In this document: positions 47,243-61,970 of the stretch, in pieces | Numbering within the stretch: position 1 is the first letter of the stretch | Layout of the letters: every line of letters begins with the position of its first letter | Assembly: GCF_037975245.1 (NCBI RefSeq) | Contig: NC_092568.1 | Span: 5,153,501 to 5,217,500, forward strand | Direction of reading: 5' to 3' | From: Apostichopus japonicus | Taxonomy: Eukaryota; Echinodermata; Holothuroidea; Aspidochirotida; Stichopodidae | Length of the DNA stretch: 64,000 nucleotides | Position numbers and translations under genes: made by a program | The notes under the pieces: generated by a model | Database searches by the model: none | Told to the model about the DNA's origin: nothing | The model's input: the letters and a program-made list of their open reading frames with translations, nothing else

Positions 47243-49714
47243 CTGGGAGGGGGGAAGAAGAGATTCGTGAATCTTTATGCCAGATCTAATTTTCAAACTC
47301 CAGGGATCATGGGTTAAAGTGGAGTTTGAGAGCCTGTAGAGTCTTCACCTAGCAACAGTTTGAGCATAGTTTCTATGGCTATTAGGGAGAAGAGAAAGCA
47401 ATCGTGAAAAGCAGTAGCTAAGAATGTGAGATTGTGTAACAGAATTACACATCTGTGGACTGTCGGTCAGTGTCACAACAAAAGGACATTGTGCTGGATT
47501 TAGCATTTGGAAACGGTTATTTATAGGCAAGACCGTATCTATAAGGTTGTCTTTTCACTTGATACTCAATGTTTTGAGAGGTCAATGGTCGTCAGTTGTG
47601 GAATGGAAAAAAACTCAAACGGATAGACAGACAGACAGATATTTTGATGGATGTCACCTATGAATGTCTTTGTTGAAAGCATGGTTAGTCTGTGGATCGA
47701 TTGCAAGTCGCCAGAAATGGATCATTTAGTCATATTTGTAGAATGGATGAGATTTACTTGAAACTTTTTTCAAGAGTTGACCTTTTGTAGAGGTGTACAG
47801 AAGCTTGCTCAGGTGACAGCTTAAGATCAGAAGTAAGAGGGATTTGCTGTTTGTTAAAATCGGTCGTCGTCTGCTTTCTGACAGAAAAGTGAGACTGGTT
47901 TTATTAATGCCAGTCACTTGTATTATTGCCTTAGCCCTGCAGCTTAAGCCTTACATTTTGGTAAGATTTGCTGAGGCAAAATTCTGTGAGGAGATTTTCC
48001 TGAGGATTTTTCTGAGGAGAAATTCTGAGTGACTTTTGTGGATCTTCTTCTTTTTCCCTTCGACCTTCGGTCTGCGGTTATTTTGCAGAACGGTGTATGT
48101 ATCAACTGTAATACAAACCTAAACTTAATTGTCACTGCCTGGGTTCTAATTTTTAGAATACCATTTGACTACTATTTTCCTTTTCTCACTTCTATGGTAC
48201 ACACCTTTTTTATTCAACAGCAGCATTGTTGGTTTGTAACAAAGAACAATCATGTCGGTTATCAACAACAACTAATTAATTTTCAACTAATTACTTTCAG
48301 CTACTAACTTTTCAAAAATTTGAAACAAAGGCAATGTTCATAGGAAAATAAGACAGTTCAACAGAAGGCGGAATGTTGACCCGTAGCGTCATCAGTCTGC
48401 TTTCTACAGCATAATTAAAGCTTTCAGATTGTGTATTATTTTACAATCTTTCGGTGAGGGGTCTTGTAAGATCTCCTTTGCCTGCCGTTTGTTGGTTCAA
48501 AGTTGCAATATGTCCGGTAAGAGTACTTACCCGAAAGTTTTCTCTTTGTTAAAATATTTTTCAATATTTTTTCTCTTGGTTGTAATTCTTCTGTTAGACG
48601 ATTACCTCTGTTTTGAGTTTATCATGTCACAGCAGGTTGCAGCAACGAGAAATTTGAATGACTAAAAAAAAAGGAGGTTAAAAGAAGTCTTGGGTGAAAC
48701 AAGTTTTGTCTTTTGTTTTGGAGTTTATCATGTCACAGCAGGTTACAGCATGAGAAATCCGAAAGTTGCCTTTCAGCCTGAAAAATGTTTGGTTTTGGAT
48801 GATAAATGGGTAGTGTAAATATACAAGTGACCCCAGGTGGGTCTTCTCGATGTCAAGTGTACCATAGGGGTAAATCTTCATTTGTTTTTATTTATCGATG
48901 TTTTTTTATTTATTGTAGGTGTACAGGAAAGTGCTTGCTAAACTTACCACAGGGCAGTGATATTGAAAGATGCTGCTAGGTTTGTTGTTCCTGAAAAGTT
49001 ATATAATGGAGAGATTGCTGGATTTGTTGGGTAAATATTGAAGAATGCTTCAAAGGTACAGTTAAATTTGTCATGCAAGACTTTCTATGAACCTATTTTG
49101 AGCCAGTTTTCATCATTTGGAGCCATTCTGAGAGGAATGAATGATCTTTCACATCATTAAGGCAAAAATGAAATAATTCATTTTGTGGAAATAGTCATTG
49201 TTGGATTATATTGACTTATAAGAGAAGTACATTTGCATCTCTGTGTTATAACTGAGTTCACATGGAAAGAAATACTTTAAAATCCACTGTAGTGCCAGTT
49301 AATATCCATCTCTGTGAAATATCATGTAGCTATAATTCTTTGTAAACGGGCAGAGGGTTGGCATGTGGGCGTTTTTGTTAAGTCAATCCCTTTGATTGTA
49401 TCAGCACTGTGTAATAGCGTGTATCATGTGTAGTGTAGCATTATAACCGATCGAATAATTATTTTGCTGAACATTCCGGGCCATTTGTAGGCCCACCGAA
49501 ACCTCAAGTGTAATAATACCTGACATTGTGATGCTAACATTAGTGAGTGACTAGTTTCTTAATCGTGTGTGAGACTTTTTTTTTTTTTTTTCATTGTAAA
49601 TTTGATATCTCGTATAAATCATGTCCTTTTTGTTATGATTCCTCTAGAAGGTTTGTGAGTAATGGTGAAACCAGTTTGAGAATTTTGGAGTGCTTTTCGG
49701 AACTCTTCCGTTAC

Positions 49715-49750
<36 letters not shown>

Positions 49751-52700
49751 TCATAAGACTGAAGGAGAAAGCAATGTAATTCTTCTTTGTAGAAAAAGAA
49801 AATCCAAAGTAGATAGAAAACAATCTTCAATAAATTTTAATATCTCAATTTTGAGATTTCATTGTGCTTGATACTTGAAACGAGGTACTAACGAATGTAA
49901 GAATTAGTTGCATAGATGGATCTGCAATGCATTGCGTGCAAACAAGATTTCAAAGTAAAAAGAAAACTATCTAAAAGAAAAAAATATTATAATTGGCAAT
50001 CATCGAAGTGAAGCTAAATCGAAAAGACATGCTTTGATCAGTTTTGAAATGGAAACCTGCATTACACTATTAGAAGCAAAACAAAGAGAGATTCGTGGAA
50101 GAGTTGCAAAATCTCTCCGTTTTAATATATAACGCTTTGAATTTTAAATATTTAACAGCCTTTTTAACAGTAATACCTATCTATGTCAACTTTTTGTTTG
50201 TTATTTGCTTGTGTGGAATGCAAACGCCTTTGTTCAATCCTGTGGTGAGGATATCATTTTCAGCTACCATTTTGCAGGAGATATAATTCTTTTCTGATCC
50301 CTTCAGCCTATTAGAAATGGGTTAAGTTATCCTTTTATTCATATTGTGAGCAATATTGTTTGCAAATATTTTTCAAAGATATTTTTGGAAACTTCAAAAT
50401 GATTTTTTCATGGGTACTCTAACTACAGACGAAAAGATTATAGTAGGGATAATGAAAGCAACCCTTGTAAAAAAAAAAAAAACAGCTTTCATTCAATTTT
50501 TCATATTCTTTATCTTACCTTTATTCATTTCCATGTATATTTAGTCCTCTCACCAAAGTCCCAACATTTACTGTAGTTTTTAACTAGCTTTACTTAGTAT
50601 TCTTACAAGCCGTGTAGTGCCTTGAAGTTGGAAATATATATCGTAAAGGAAAAGTCTATTTTGATATAAGCTGTGTTTCCCACAACAGGGTGGTAAGGAT
50701 CTGAGCTAAATATACAGCTCATTGGTTTAGGCAGTTGACTTGGAGTTATAGAACTGAAATGCTGCCCTCTAAAATGATATGACTCAACTGTAGATGCATA
50801 CAAGTTGAGGTTGTGTTCAAGTGTGTATTTTGACAAGACAGACAAATTTTTATTTTGCTTAAAATCAACTGTTGCAACTTTTTTTTTATTATATATAAAA
50901 CGATTATTTTGTATTTGTTTACATTGTAAAAACAGGATTTATATATTGTAGAATATTTGTAAATATGAATTTCAAAATGGCCTGAAATGGTGTACATAAT
51001 ATAAATAGAATTTTACTTTCTCTAAGTATGTCGTAGAAATAGGTCCAATGGCTCATTAGGTTACCCCCACTGTGCTTGAAAATTGAATAGAATTTTGACG
51101 AGAAGTTTGACAAACCACTCATACGAAGTGTCATCGTCTGACGTGAGTGCGCGAGAAGAGTTTTGTGACCTTGTTTAGACATTCTCATATGCAAGATTTG
51201 GAATGTATCTGTTGAAGGGACACAATGACTGTAGTGACCTTTAACCAAGATCGTTGTATAATAGTAGTAGTATCCATTTCAATTTGAAGGGACTTGTGAC
51301 ACCGTCCTTCATGTGACATTGTCACGATCACACGGTTACAGTCTCGATGTAAGAGGACTCTTGTCGAGGGTGCATCGAGTTGTTTGGTTTTTGTGTCCAA
51401 GCTCTCTCTATCTCGGGTGACTTTTTGTAAAAGTAACGAGATTCAAAAGTGTACTGTGGAGGAAGACCTATGGAGACAGCGGTAAAGTTGCTGTCGCAGA
51501 AGTATAAAAAAAAACTAGTTTATCACTTAACAGCTGAAGAAGACATTCAATTCATTTGTCAGCATTTGCTATCAGAGTGAAGACATATTTTTTCTTACCA
51601 GATATTTTTAAATAAATGAAGCGTATCATGGACTTCATTATATGATATAACCTTAAAAAAAAAATCGCACGTCACAACTTGAGTTGTTTAACTTAACGTA
51701 CCAGATTTCTGATATGTTTGATCGAAATATAAATTTCATGGATTGTGTAATAATACAATAGAATGGAACTGATCAGGCAGGGGTAGCATATGGACTCCTT
51801 AAATATTCTGTATTTATAGTATTATAAAATTGTACGACTTAAAAAGACAATACCTATCAATGATTGGTTTATAAATACTAATAATGTTAATGTTCTTCCT
51901 TTTTATCTGATTGTGGGTTGGTATCGATATTTGTTTGAAAGGTGGATTTCTTTTGCCTTCAACAATGGAGTGAAATGGAAGTTTGTTGGGTTGGGAGTGT
52001 TAAATCAATTATCCTTTTCGTTTAGTCTATTTATTCTATTCAGTGGGGTGGGTTCTTTTTACTTTGTTTTAGTTTGAACAAAATATATTTAGTAGGTTTC
52101 GTGTGTTTCAGATGAAGCGGTGTGATTAGAGCTTGCTCAGTGGGGACATTTTGTTACCCCTAACGAGTGAAACACGTGTACCTGATGAGTTTATCGGTAA
52201 TTAACGAGCAATTTGAATGTGTTTAACAAGGTTATTTTACCAATTCATTTCAGTCATGTGACTCATGTGTTTACGTCTCTCCTTTGTCTGTATTTTTTTT
52301 ATATCAATTATGAACAAAGATAAAAAATGCATACTATTTAATTTCAAGAGTTATTTGAGTATAACGATGCACAAATTGATTGGCTCGGCTTCTATTTTGT
52401 ACTCTGCGTCTGATAAATCTGCCATTATTATCAAACTATAGTTATAACAATATACAAGATACTTCAATGGATTGGGGGTGGGTAGGGGAGGGGGTAGTCC
52501 TCTTTACCATACTTATCTTATTAAGGGTTCCCATCATTTTCTTTGTTTTGTTTCTTTTTAAGTTCACATGAGGAAGATGTGAGAAAAACAATAAAAAGTG
52601 GAAATCCTTTAAGACAATTCTCACTTGTCATATATTGTGTAAAAAATCCAACCTGTTATTTGAGGAGCCATCCTCTCCTCGGCTTAGTTGTCATGGTTTA

Positions 52701-52805
52701 CTTAATCTCTTTCCTCTTCCTCTTCCTTCTTTTTCTATCCCTCTCGTCATCTTCTCATCCCCTTTTCGTTATATTAGTTTTCTACCCAGCCCGTTTTACC
52801 CTTAT
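47243..52805 (+). other. SRF: SRF 3' UTR and downstream flank
   Basis: No further gene is seen. AATAAA occurs at 49829-49834 and 51611-51616, either of which could serve SRF, so the UTR length is open. Poly-T runs at 49579-49592 and 49720-49747. A diverged tandem duplication near 48610-48770 shares TTTATCATGTCACAGCAGGT. Confidence 0.45.
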
Positions 52806-54551
52806 TATCTCAATACATTACATGTATAGAGATATTGTAACAGTAAGTGGGACTCTCTCTTCTCTTAAAAATTTTTCAGCGTCTTCAAACAAAGTTCTTT
52901 TTCTCTGGAATTTCCAGAGCAAGAATATATCATATAGACCAACAAAAGTTACTATTTTTTATTCCAGAATTGTATCTCATTCTGTGACTTTTTCACCGAT
53001 TTATGTCCAAATCGGGCCAATTTGGACTGAAAACACACTTTGGCAGACCTGTTTTGCACACGCTCCAAAACTTATGTTTTATGAAAGAGAATAGAATAGA
53101 ACTGTCTTTCAACAGTGGTATCGTCTAAGATAGGGTCCTATGTATTATATATTTTATTAACATTTTAAACTTTCATTTGTTGTTTACAGGTAGGTATTAA
53201 TAAGAATTTTACTACCTGTATATGACATTTTATGCCTTTTATTTGCTTTATTTGATGGTTAAATGATTTTTCTTTCTTAAAACAACACTGAGCTGCCGCC
53301 CCTACTATTAGTAAAAAGGTCCGTTTTTGATGATTAAGCCCCGCCCCAAGTCTGTTTTGTAGCAGATTGGCTATGACTCATAACAGCTACACGAAAATGG
53401 CTACGCTCGCGACCAATTTCTGTAGTGTAGTTAGGTACGCGAGGTGTTAGTGTATTGCATGCTAATTACATTCTGTACTGCTGAATTCCATTTAAGGATA
53501 GTACTGGTGTTCAGGTAGCTTTTTAGAGCAAGGGCCATGATAAGTTTGTTTGATTGCCCTTCATGTATTTTGTATAATTACGTATACACATTCTTGTATT
53601 TCTGAAGGCTACTTACTGTAGGCCTAGTGCATTTAAAAAATATATATATATATATATAAGCCTAGGCCTATTAGGCTTTCAGTGATAGCCACATTAGCAT
53701 TGTACTGGTGTTCAGACAGCTTTTCCTAGGAAGGACCAGGTAAGTTTGTTTGATGAGTACGTATAAAAGAGGAGCCGGCCATAGCATCACAACTTTTATA
53801 AGACTATAAAAATTGTATAAGGTTATGTTTTATTTATAAGGATATAAGATGTATAAGGTTATATGAAGTATGTTTAGCTTTCTTTTGAACCTGTAATGTT
53901 TGACATCAAATGTACAAAGAATTAAAATAACAAAATGGAGAGGAACTGAGGTGGCTATTAGGGGAAGAGGAGGCCACCCATCACTTGCATATAAAAACTT
54001 GTAATCTTCTTTTACATTATTTTTTTCCAAGTCATAAATCCATGAAATCTTCATGTCCAAAAATTGAGATGGAAAAACGTGGGTTGTTTTGATATCTAGA
54101 AATGGACACAGTTTTGATGGTAGTCACCACTACAGTAACATACATAGGTCAATAGGCCTAGCTCTCAAGGCAGGCATCAAGAATATGGTCGAGTTGTTAG
54201 CCTCTTCTAATTTGGCTGTTGTCATTGACGTCAAACTATATGACCAAAAAGTCCAACAGAGACTGACCTAAGATGAAGGATACCACATAAAAAACAAGTT
54301 TTTAGGTATTCTATGACATTACTAAACCTTGCAATGTCGTTCTTTCGACTAACAGGCAATGAGCGCTAAAGGCAAGACTAGCAGGAGTGTAACCTGCAGA
54401 GACTATTCGTGGCAAAGTAGCAAAAATGCAAGTTATGTATTTGTTGTACCATGATTGATATTGATAATTGTAGAGACAGAGCAAAGATTTGAAATTAGGA
54501 ATCAAATTAAAACTTCCAGTATTGAGATACTGCATCATTGATGCTCTTGTT
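52806..54551 (+). mobile_element. 1.75-kb dispersed repeat, copy B
   Basis: Same orientation and nearly the same sequence as 18066-19863, with small indels. One indel region is a (TA)n expansion at about 53640-53658. Copy B changes a CAA to a TAA in the frame that is open in copy A, and carries other in-frame substitutions. Both ends agree between copies. Confidence 0.75.
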
Positions 54552-57500
54552 CTGTCATCCTCTCATTGCTGTCACACATCTGCTAGAAAATAAATGCCGT
54601 CTACCATGGACCACATACACCTGCCCCTATTAACCCTTGCCCTATTAACCCCTACCTCTCCAAACCCAACCCCTACCCCTCCAAACCCTACCCCTCCTCA
54701 TACTTGGTTTGGCCATTTTGGTCGATTTCATGTATAAATGAAAAACAGGTATTTGTGATCATCTCCAGTGGTTTACATTTCATTAATAAATACAAATCAC
54801 TTATGCACAAGGAAATATGCTCAATAAGAAACTTCGAACTAGTTCACTGGTTATTTAAACGATTCGTGGGAGTTATACGAACATGATACTTTGACCCAGT
54901 GATTGCATTTGGGGGGGGGGGGGGGGAGAGGGTAATTTTAATAGGGTTTATTTGGGGGGGGCCTGTAATGGTTTATTTAAAATATTTTCATTATTGAAAG
55001 AACAATTGAAGCGTTGTCATCGATTTTTCAAAACAAAGACACTAAAGAAAATCTGCTCTTGTAATTCTCCCAACGTTATCAAAATACCATAACTATAACA
55101 GCATATTTTTTTTTTTATTAACTTTTTATCAAAGATAATTCCTTCAAACTCGCCAATACGTCAAACACATATGGCAATCACAATTACATATTTGAATAAA
55201 CTTTATTTATGGACCATATTTCCGCTAAAGTTCTAAATATAGACAGATCTTATTCGACCGTGGTCTCACCATTCCGTAAAAAACATGACAAGAGGGTGTC
55301 AACATCGTCTATGGGTTTTATTAATTCCGTCTGACATGTTAATAAAATCTTCGTTGACTTATTCCCCGATGGTTTTATTTGTGGTCGTAAACGTGATGCA
55401 TGATAGCTTAATTAAAACTTACAATCTTCAAGTATAGGAAGAGAACATTGAGGTTTTGTTATATCAAGAATGCAACAGCCGTGTAACAGTCAAACTTCAG
55501 GTCATCAGTCTTGACCCAAAATATGCATAGACGGTCAAATATTAAATTTCAAACTTCATAAGCTATTTTCCTGCCACCTTCAAAGAATATTTCCCTCTCC
55601 AAGAAATTAAACTTATCCAGTTAGACTCCTCGATGTCTGTAGATACTTAGGAGAGGTCGATCGAACCTCTTAGAATATCAAAACAAATAATAATTATGTG
55701 TTGTTGTGTGGATATTTCCAAAAAAAGGTTCGTTTGCAAACTCACACTTTTATTGGGAAAACAGAGTTAATGTTACACTCTCCCGCCTGTCGTAACGACC
55801 AGGTGAAGTACGACTAACCAGTCAATGTTGAAGACGTCGGATGGGGGTGAGGGGGTGGGGGTGAGGGGGCAGGCGGTCAACGGAGCGGGACATTAATTGT
55901 GGCGACAATGCATAACCTCCGACGGACAATTCTATAAATGTTGACCCAATAATCTGTCCGATTCAAACATGAGTAATTACAGTGCAACACCCGATTGTTC
56001 ACACCTTCGCTATTAGATATATCCATAGGAACTGTTTTTAATTCGCTCGTTCATGAAGGATAAGTGTGTTCTTTTTTTGTTTCCATGGAAATGCAATTTC
56101 TATATAATAAGGTATGAGTGCAAAAAAATGTCTTTTGAACTAAAATGCTTCACGTTATTACATTTGTTCTGCACAGTTTCCGACTGACCGACCATCTGTT
56201 CGTATAATTTTAGTATTAATAACAGCACGGATATAGGTAGTTATTACACCACTGACGGTTACCTATACGTAAATAATATACCGTGACTGTCCAGCTTCAA
56301 CGAGAAATAAGCATTAGTTAAAAGGTTTACTCAAAATAATAATATTTTGTTTACAAATCGAGACTTTATTACTTTGAAAAAAACATTCAAGTTAAACAGA
56401 CTGTTTTTTCTATGTTATTATTCTATTCATTTACTTATTAACGTTTCCTTGGGTGAGGGGGGGGGGTGCTGTCTATTCGCAAGGCCAATGAAGACAAGTT
56501 AGCTATTAGCATAATAAACCTATCGGTGAAATGCAATCTGGATGATATTTAACGAGTATTTAGTCTTTTGAATAATTGCAAAATATGAAAGTACATTTCT
56601 TTACTTTCGGAATGGCCGGCGATCTGCGTTTGATAATTTTCGGCTGTTTTTTAAAGATATTTTCCGATTATTCTTGCTTCATCCGATCATGACATTTGTC
56701 TCATAATTGCTCTTCACTTTTGTTACAAACTGACTTGAATTATTCTTTCCTGTAATAATTACATAGGCCAAATTAATATACTATTTTAAAAGACAACATG
56801 TTTGCTTCATTTTCCAAATCATCAAAATACTTATCTACACCCCTATATATACATTACTTGCAAATGTTGATGCGCACTGTATTTCTTGAAGAACTAATTT
56901 TAGTCCCAATAATATAGTTTTCTATTACTCTGTTGTTATATTTTATAGCTAGTGTAAAGTTACAGTATACAGCGTTTGAATATGTTAACTATATAAAAAG
57001 AAGGTAAACAATTTGTTTACGTTATATCAACAAATATTTTTATTTCCAGTAAGTTGCCTAGAATGGAACTTGTTTGTTTCATTTCAAAGCACGTGACTAA
57101 AAGTTTCATTCGTCTAGCTATTTCCGTGACGTAATCACCGGTACAAACGGCTCTCCGATTTAATTATTTCCGATTTAATTAAAACGGCTCTCTGATTCCA
57201 TAATTATAATGGGAAAGAAATGCACGGAATCATGTTAACGCAGAAAATAGCTTCAGGCAGATTATCACCCCCTGGCGAAACCTTACAGAAAGCCATTTAC
57301 TTGAATCGCGTCCAATAAAGTTCAGTAACATTTATATTCCCAAAGAGTAAAAGTTCACTCTTTGAGAGCCACCAGGGTAATCATGTGTTACTTTTTGAAG
57401 AGAGAATTCTACTGTTTACCCAAAAGAGAAAACCTACAAATTTAGCTCTACATATTAATCAACACTATCCTCTAATACATGCAGCTACATTATTATAGGC

Positions 57501-58461
57501 TGACGCCGTTCTTCGGTTCGAGTGAAAGTCACTCCACAAAAGATTAATAATCCAGTTTACTCTCAGAGAGTGAATTTATTTTAATATTTGGCATTAATAA
57601 TGAGCAAAGGAGTGGCATTAAGATTGAGCAAGTTCTTGCTGACATCATGCCATCCGGGCCATACAAAATATATATCTCTATTCCTATCATCAGTTTTGTT
57701 TTGCTCAAAACATTTAAAAAAAAAACTTATACATTATCAATCTATTAAAGATTATGGTCACTAACGCCAAACACTTAGACCGAACATTTCAATCGATTCT
57801 ATAGCATTTTCAATCTATGAAACTTATTGGAATAAAAAGAAAGCATATATATATATTAAACACTGTTTGAAACGACAGTCTTGAATTTATACTCTTACAG
57901 TCGTATAGTTTGGTCTCAGTGACTTACCATGGCATTTTGTACGACTATAATTAAACTTAATATTGGCCTCCAGACGGTGGTTGGTTACTTAACGAGTGGG
58001 AGTGAGTTTCCTAACAGCTCATTCATCAAAACGATGATGAGTTTGTACTTTACTTGTCAAGAAAAAGGGGCATCTTTTAATCCATTTAAAAAACGCTTTT
58101 TATTGATCATAACAGATAAAACTGAAGAGTGAAAAACATATTTATAGGTTTGAGCATGACTTTGAACGCTTACAAATTTGAGAGATGATTTGAAAGCTTT
58201 AAGCAGTCGGAAATTAGTCGGGAATTCAGACACCAAACCCATCAATTAGTACTCAAAATTAAGTTGCACTTAATTAAATTAAGATAGGCACATGTATACC
58301 AAAATAAAGATTTTTCGGCAACTGTATAATTAACGAATTCGTGTTTCTTGTCAAAAGTTTTAAAACCCAGACACTTTTTTGGGACAAAATATATAGCCTA
58401 TAATTATGACATGTAAATATCAAATGTGAAAATCCAATTTTCTCATAGAAAATAAATAAAC

Positions 58462-58464
<3 letters not shown>
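54552..58464. other. AT-rich flank, nothing recognised
   Basis: No supported gene, RNA or transposon boundary. A G-run lies at 54911-54926 and G-rich runs near 55840-55870 and 56458-56468. Confidence 0.5.
54590..54700 (+). repeat. Degenerate C-rich short repeat
   Basis: Imperfect units built from CCCTACCCCTCCAAACC, not a telomere repeat. Confidence 0.55.

Positions 58465-58555
<91 letters not shown>
58465..58555. repeat. (TA)n tract at the 5' edge of the Penelope-like element
   Basis: About 45 TA units ending exactly where the RT frame begins. Confidence 0.97.
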
Positions 58556-58557
<2 letters not shown>

Positions 58558-59768
58558 ACACTATTACCGGCAACTCACTGGTGTAGCTATGGGTACCAAG
58601 CTGGGTCCATCGGTAGCGTGCCTCACCATGGGACTATTCGAGGAGCGTGTTTTATCTAGTTTTCAAGGCACCGTACCTATTCTTTATAAACGCTATATCG
58701 ATGATATCGTGGGAGTATCAGTTTGTTCGAAAGTTGACCTTGAACAGTTTATTGATTTTGTTAGTAATTTCCATCCTTGCTTAAATTTCACACATACCAT
58801 TTCCGAGTCTTCGGTGACCTTCCTGGACATGGAACTCTCTATCGAGCATTGCAACATCGTTTCCAATATGATTTCAAACCAACGGACTCACACAGCTACT
58901 TGCTATATTCATCCAGTCATCCCCCCAGTTGCATTAACTCAATTCCTTCATCCCAACTTTTGAGAGCAAAACGTATCTGCTCCAAGGAAGCCGACTTCGA
59001 CAACGCAGCTTCTATGTTCAATGGTTTCTTCCTATCTCGGGGATACCCTCCCTCAGTTATAACCACCGCCAATCAACGCATTAACCTCATCAGCCGAGAA
59101 TCGACTCTGGAACCCACCAACGACGTCACTAACACCGACCGCATTCCCCTCACACTTCCTTTCCATCCCTTATTACAACACATTCGCCACACCGTATACA
59201 GGAACTTCAAAACTCTCACACGTGACCCCACCACCAAGGAAGTTTTCACGGAGATGCCTATTACAGCTTACAGGCGACTGAACAACCTGGCGGATCATTT
59301 GGTGAGGGCATCGCATCCTCAGCCCATCCCTGTCGACACTCCCGGCACCTACCCTTGTAACCGTAGTAGATGTAATACCTGCAAATATGTCACCTCAAAT
59401 ACTATGCTTCGTATCACTGGCCCTAATAACTCTTTTATAATCAAACATCACTTTTCTTGTATTTCCACTAATGTAATTTATGTTATCATATGTAAACGTT
59501 GTAATTTACTTTACATAGGTGAAACCAAGCGAAGACTGGCAGACCGTATTACCGAACACTTACGCTCCATCAAATCCAAGTTTCCTAGTTACCCTGTTGC
59601 CTCTCACTTCAATTCCCCCTCCCCCTGTAAGATCACTGACTTTTCAGTTACGTGTGCTCTGTCCCCCAAAGGCACTGATATCGATCGTCTTAAATCCGAA
59701 AATAGACTAATTTTCCGACTTGGCACCTTATCCCCTTATGGTTTAAACTCTAAATTCGATTTGTTGTA
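58556..59768 (+). mobile_element. Penelope-like retroelement, 5'-truncated, RT and GIY-YIG
   Basis: The frame begins inside the reverse transcriptase (GHYYRQLTGVAMGTKLGPSV) and includes the catalytic YIDD (YKRYIDDIVG). At about 58855-58875 the coding frame shifts by one base. The second frame carries the thumb region (FKPTDSHSYLLYSSSHPP) and a linker with Cys residues (CNRSRCNTC). It ends in a GIY-YIG endonuclease with VIYVIICKRCNLLYIGETKR and a following EHL. The stop is at 59767-59769. Elements of this group copy themselves by target-primed reverse transcription and often sit in TA-rich sites. This copy is dead through truncation and frameshift, though otherwise well kept. Confidence 0.92.
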
Positions 59769-59769
59769 A

Positions 59770-60067
<298 letters not shown>

Positions 60068-60107
60068 GCGCGTATCCAGGATTTTCAAACCCGGGGGGCG
60101 CGAATTA

Positions 60108-60208
60108 CTATCTAAGCGGAGCGCCACCATCGGTTGGCGCGCAGCGTACAAGAAAATTTCTTGTTCTGAAACCCCCCAGATCACCGGAAACGGCACTTCT
60201 CGGGCTTG
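60108..60208 (+). repeat. GC-rich subterminal module, copy 2
   Basis: CTATCTAAGCGGAGCGCCAC, TTGGCGCG, AGCGTACAAGAAAATTTC and CCGGAAACGGCACTTC, about 43 nt from the left end of its element. Confidence 0.85.
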
Positions 60209-60750
60209 AAATGACCAACCAGATGTACACTTTTTGCCTGAGAACCAAGTATTTCCCAATAGTTTTGTTCCATCCATAATCTTTTTGAAGATTGTCAACC
60301 CGGCACACATCATGTTCGACCTGATCGCATCTCCTGTGGGTCTTTGCTTTTGTAGGTGATTCTACGTCGCGGCCCACAATACCCGTCAGCCCCACTTTTC
60401 AAGGTTTTGAGCCCCATATTTGTTTAGAATTTGAAAATTCACATTTCTCGTGAATAAACTCACTTCAAAACATACCCATAATGTTGTACAAAATTTCATC
60501 TATGGACAACCAATATAGAAAAAACTTCCTTCAACCCCTAACAGACCGGTCACAATTGCACGAGTAGAGGGAAGTGTGATGTAGAATGTTGGTCAGAAAT
60601 TTTCGAAAATTCAGACACAGTTAATTTATTGGTGTACAAATATTAAAACCTGTTATAACGGCTATTATAGAACTTGGTTGAAGGAAATGAAAGAATAGCA
60701 GATATTTCCGAAACCGAACACTACACACATAGGCGTAGGAGGCGCGGCGG

Positions 60751-61129
60751 CAGTGGCGGAGCTAGGGGTATTGGTCAGGAGTGGCGGGAATGGTCTGAAG
60801 GGGCGCTTTCGACACTATCTAAGCGGAGCGCCACCACTGGTTGGCGCGTAGCGTACAGAAAATTTTTGAGTAAAGATACTCCCTAGATCGCCGGAAATGA
60901 CCCTTTCCGGGCCTGGCTAATTTGCAGATAAACGAAGAATAAATAGGTGTCATCGCCAAATTACACCAACAAAATGTGAGAAATGTCAATAAGTAGATGA
61001 GAGCGCAATAAAAAAGTCAATAATCTAGAATAAGTAAAAAGTGGTAAAGAGCTGAAAAAGGCGCCAGCAGTCCATTTGAGTCCGTCAGGGGGGCATCCGC
61101 CCCCTGACCATATGGACGCTCCGCCACTG
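60751..61129. mobile_element. 379-bp hAT MITE, CGCGGCGG duplication
   Basis: Inverted ends CAGTGGCGGAGC, perfect 8-bp duplication CGCGGCGG (60743-60750, 61130-61137). Nested in 60065-62260. Confidence 0.93.
60814..60917 (+). repeat. GC-rich subterminal module, copy 3
   Basis: CTATCTAAGCGGAGCGCCAC, TTGGCGCG, AGCGTACAGAAAATTT, then CCGGAAATG and CCGGGCC, about 63 nt from the left end of the 379-bp element. Confidence 0.85.
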
Positions 61130-61522
61130 CGCGGCGGGGGTGCAGGTCCTAATTCGCCATTACTAATGTAAAAGAGAGTTTTGACATAATTGGACCTCCA
61201 TGCTTTTTATACATCTACATGTGACATGTCGTTGTTTACATTAGCATCCCGCGGTATACTGCGCAATTTTAACGGACCGTACGGTACATGATGGCATGCG
61301 ATGTAATAACCGATGCTTGCTTATATGATATTGACATGAACACGTTGAACGCGAAAAGTTTTGGTTATTTTTTCAGGCAAGTCGGACAGCTTTGAGGCTT
61401 TTCATCCTGGAACGCCATTTTCATGCTCACTGATATGATGTGATATCTGCTGTTTGCGTTACAAATTCGAACAGTGAGAGAGGAAAATGGAAACGTCAAA
61501 AAATGGAGTTGTCGGTGTAAGG

Positions 61523-61970
61523 CCTTGGTTTTCAACCTTTTTTCGATCACGAGCCCAATTCGTCTTCCGAGCCGTCCTCGCGAGCCCATACCCTACCCTG
61601 CAAAGTTATCAACTTCATAAAATCAATTTCACAGCGTTTATTAGTGTATTCTTGACACAAGTGACCCGGGGACTCAATCAGAGCTATGTATGTTCCTCCG
61701 TGATCAGATGACAGGTACTGCCCAATTAGAGCCTATCTCAAAGATTTCTTGCAACCCTCAATGGTATTCTCTTATACTAGTCTTATAGGGTTAGGGTTGA
61801 GTAAATTTTACCCGTTGTACAAGGTTTCATCGAAGAGGCTTCCTAAGAAACATCATCATGTGCCTTCGCCACCAGCCCCCAAAAATGCCACAATTTTTAA
61901 TCATTACTGGGGCAATGCTCGCGAGCCCACAAAATCGGCTTCGCGGGCCCAAGGTTGAAAACCACGGGAC
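61523..61970. mobile_element. 448-bp hAT-like element
   Basis: Inverted ends share TGGTTTTCAACCTT. TGTAAGG is repeated on both flanks (61516-61522, 61971-61977), with an eighth base that differs, so an aged 8-bp duplication. Nested in 60065-62260. Confidence 0.78.

Noticed and set aside
54590-54700. C-rich repeats suggesting interstitial telomere sequence
   Set aside because: Units are irregular CCCTACCCCTCCAAACC-like, not CCCTAA.
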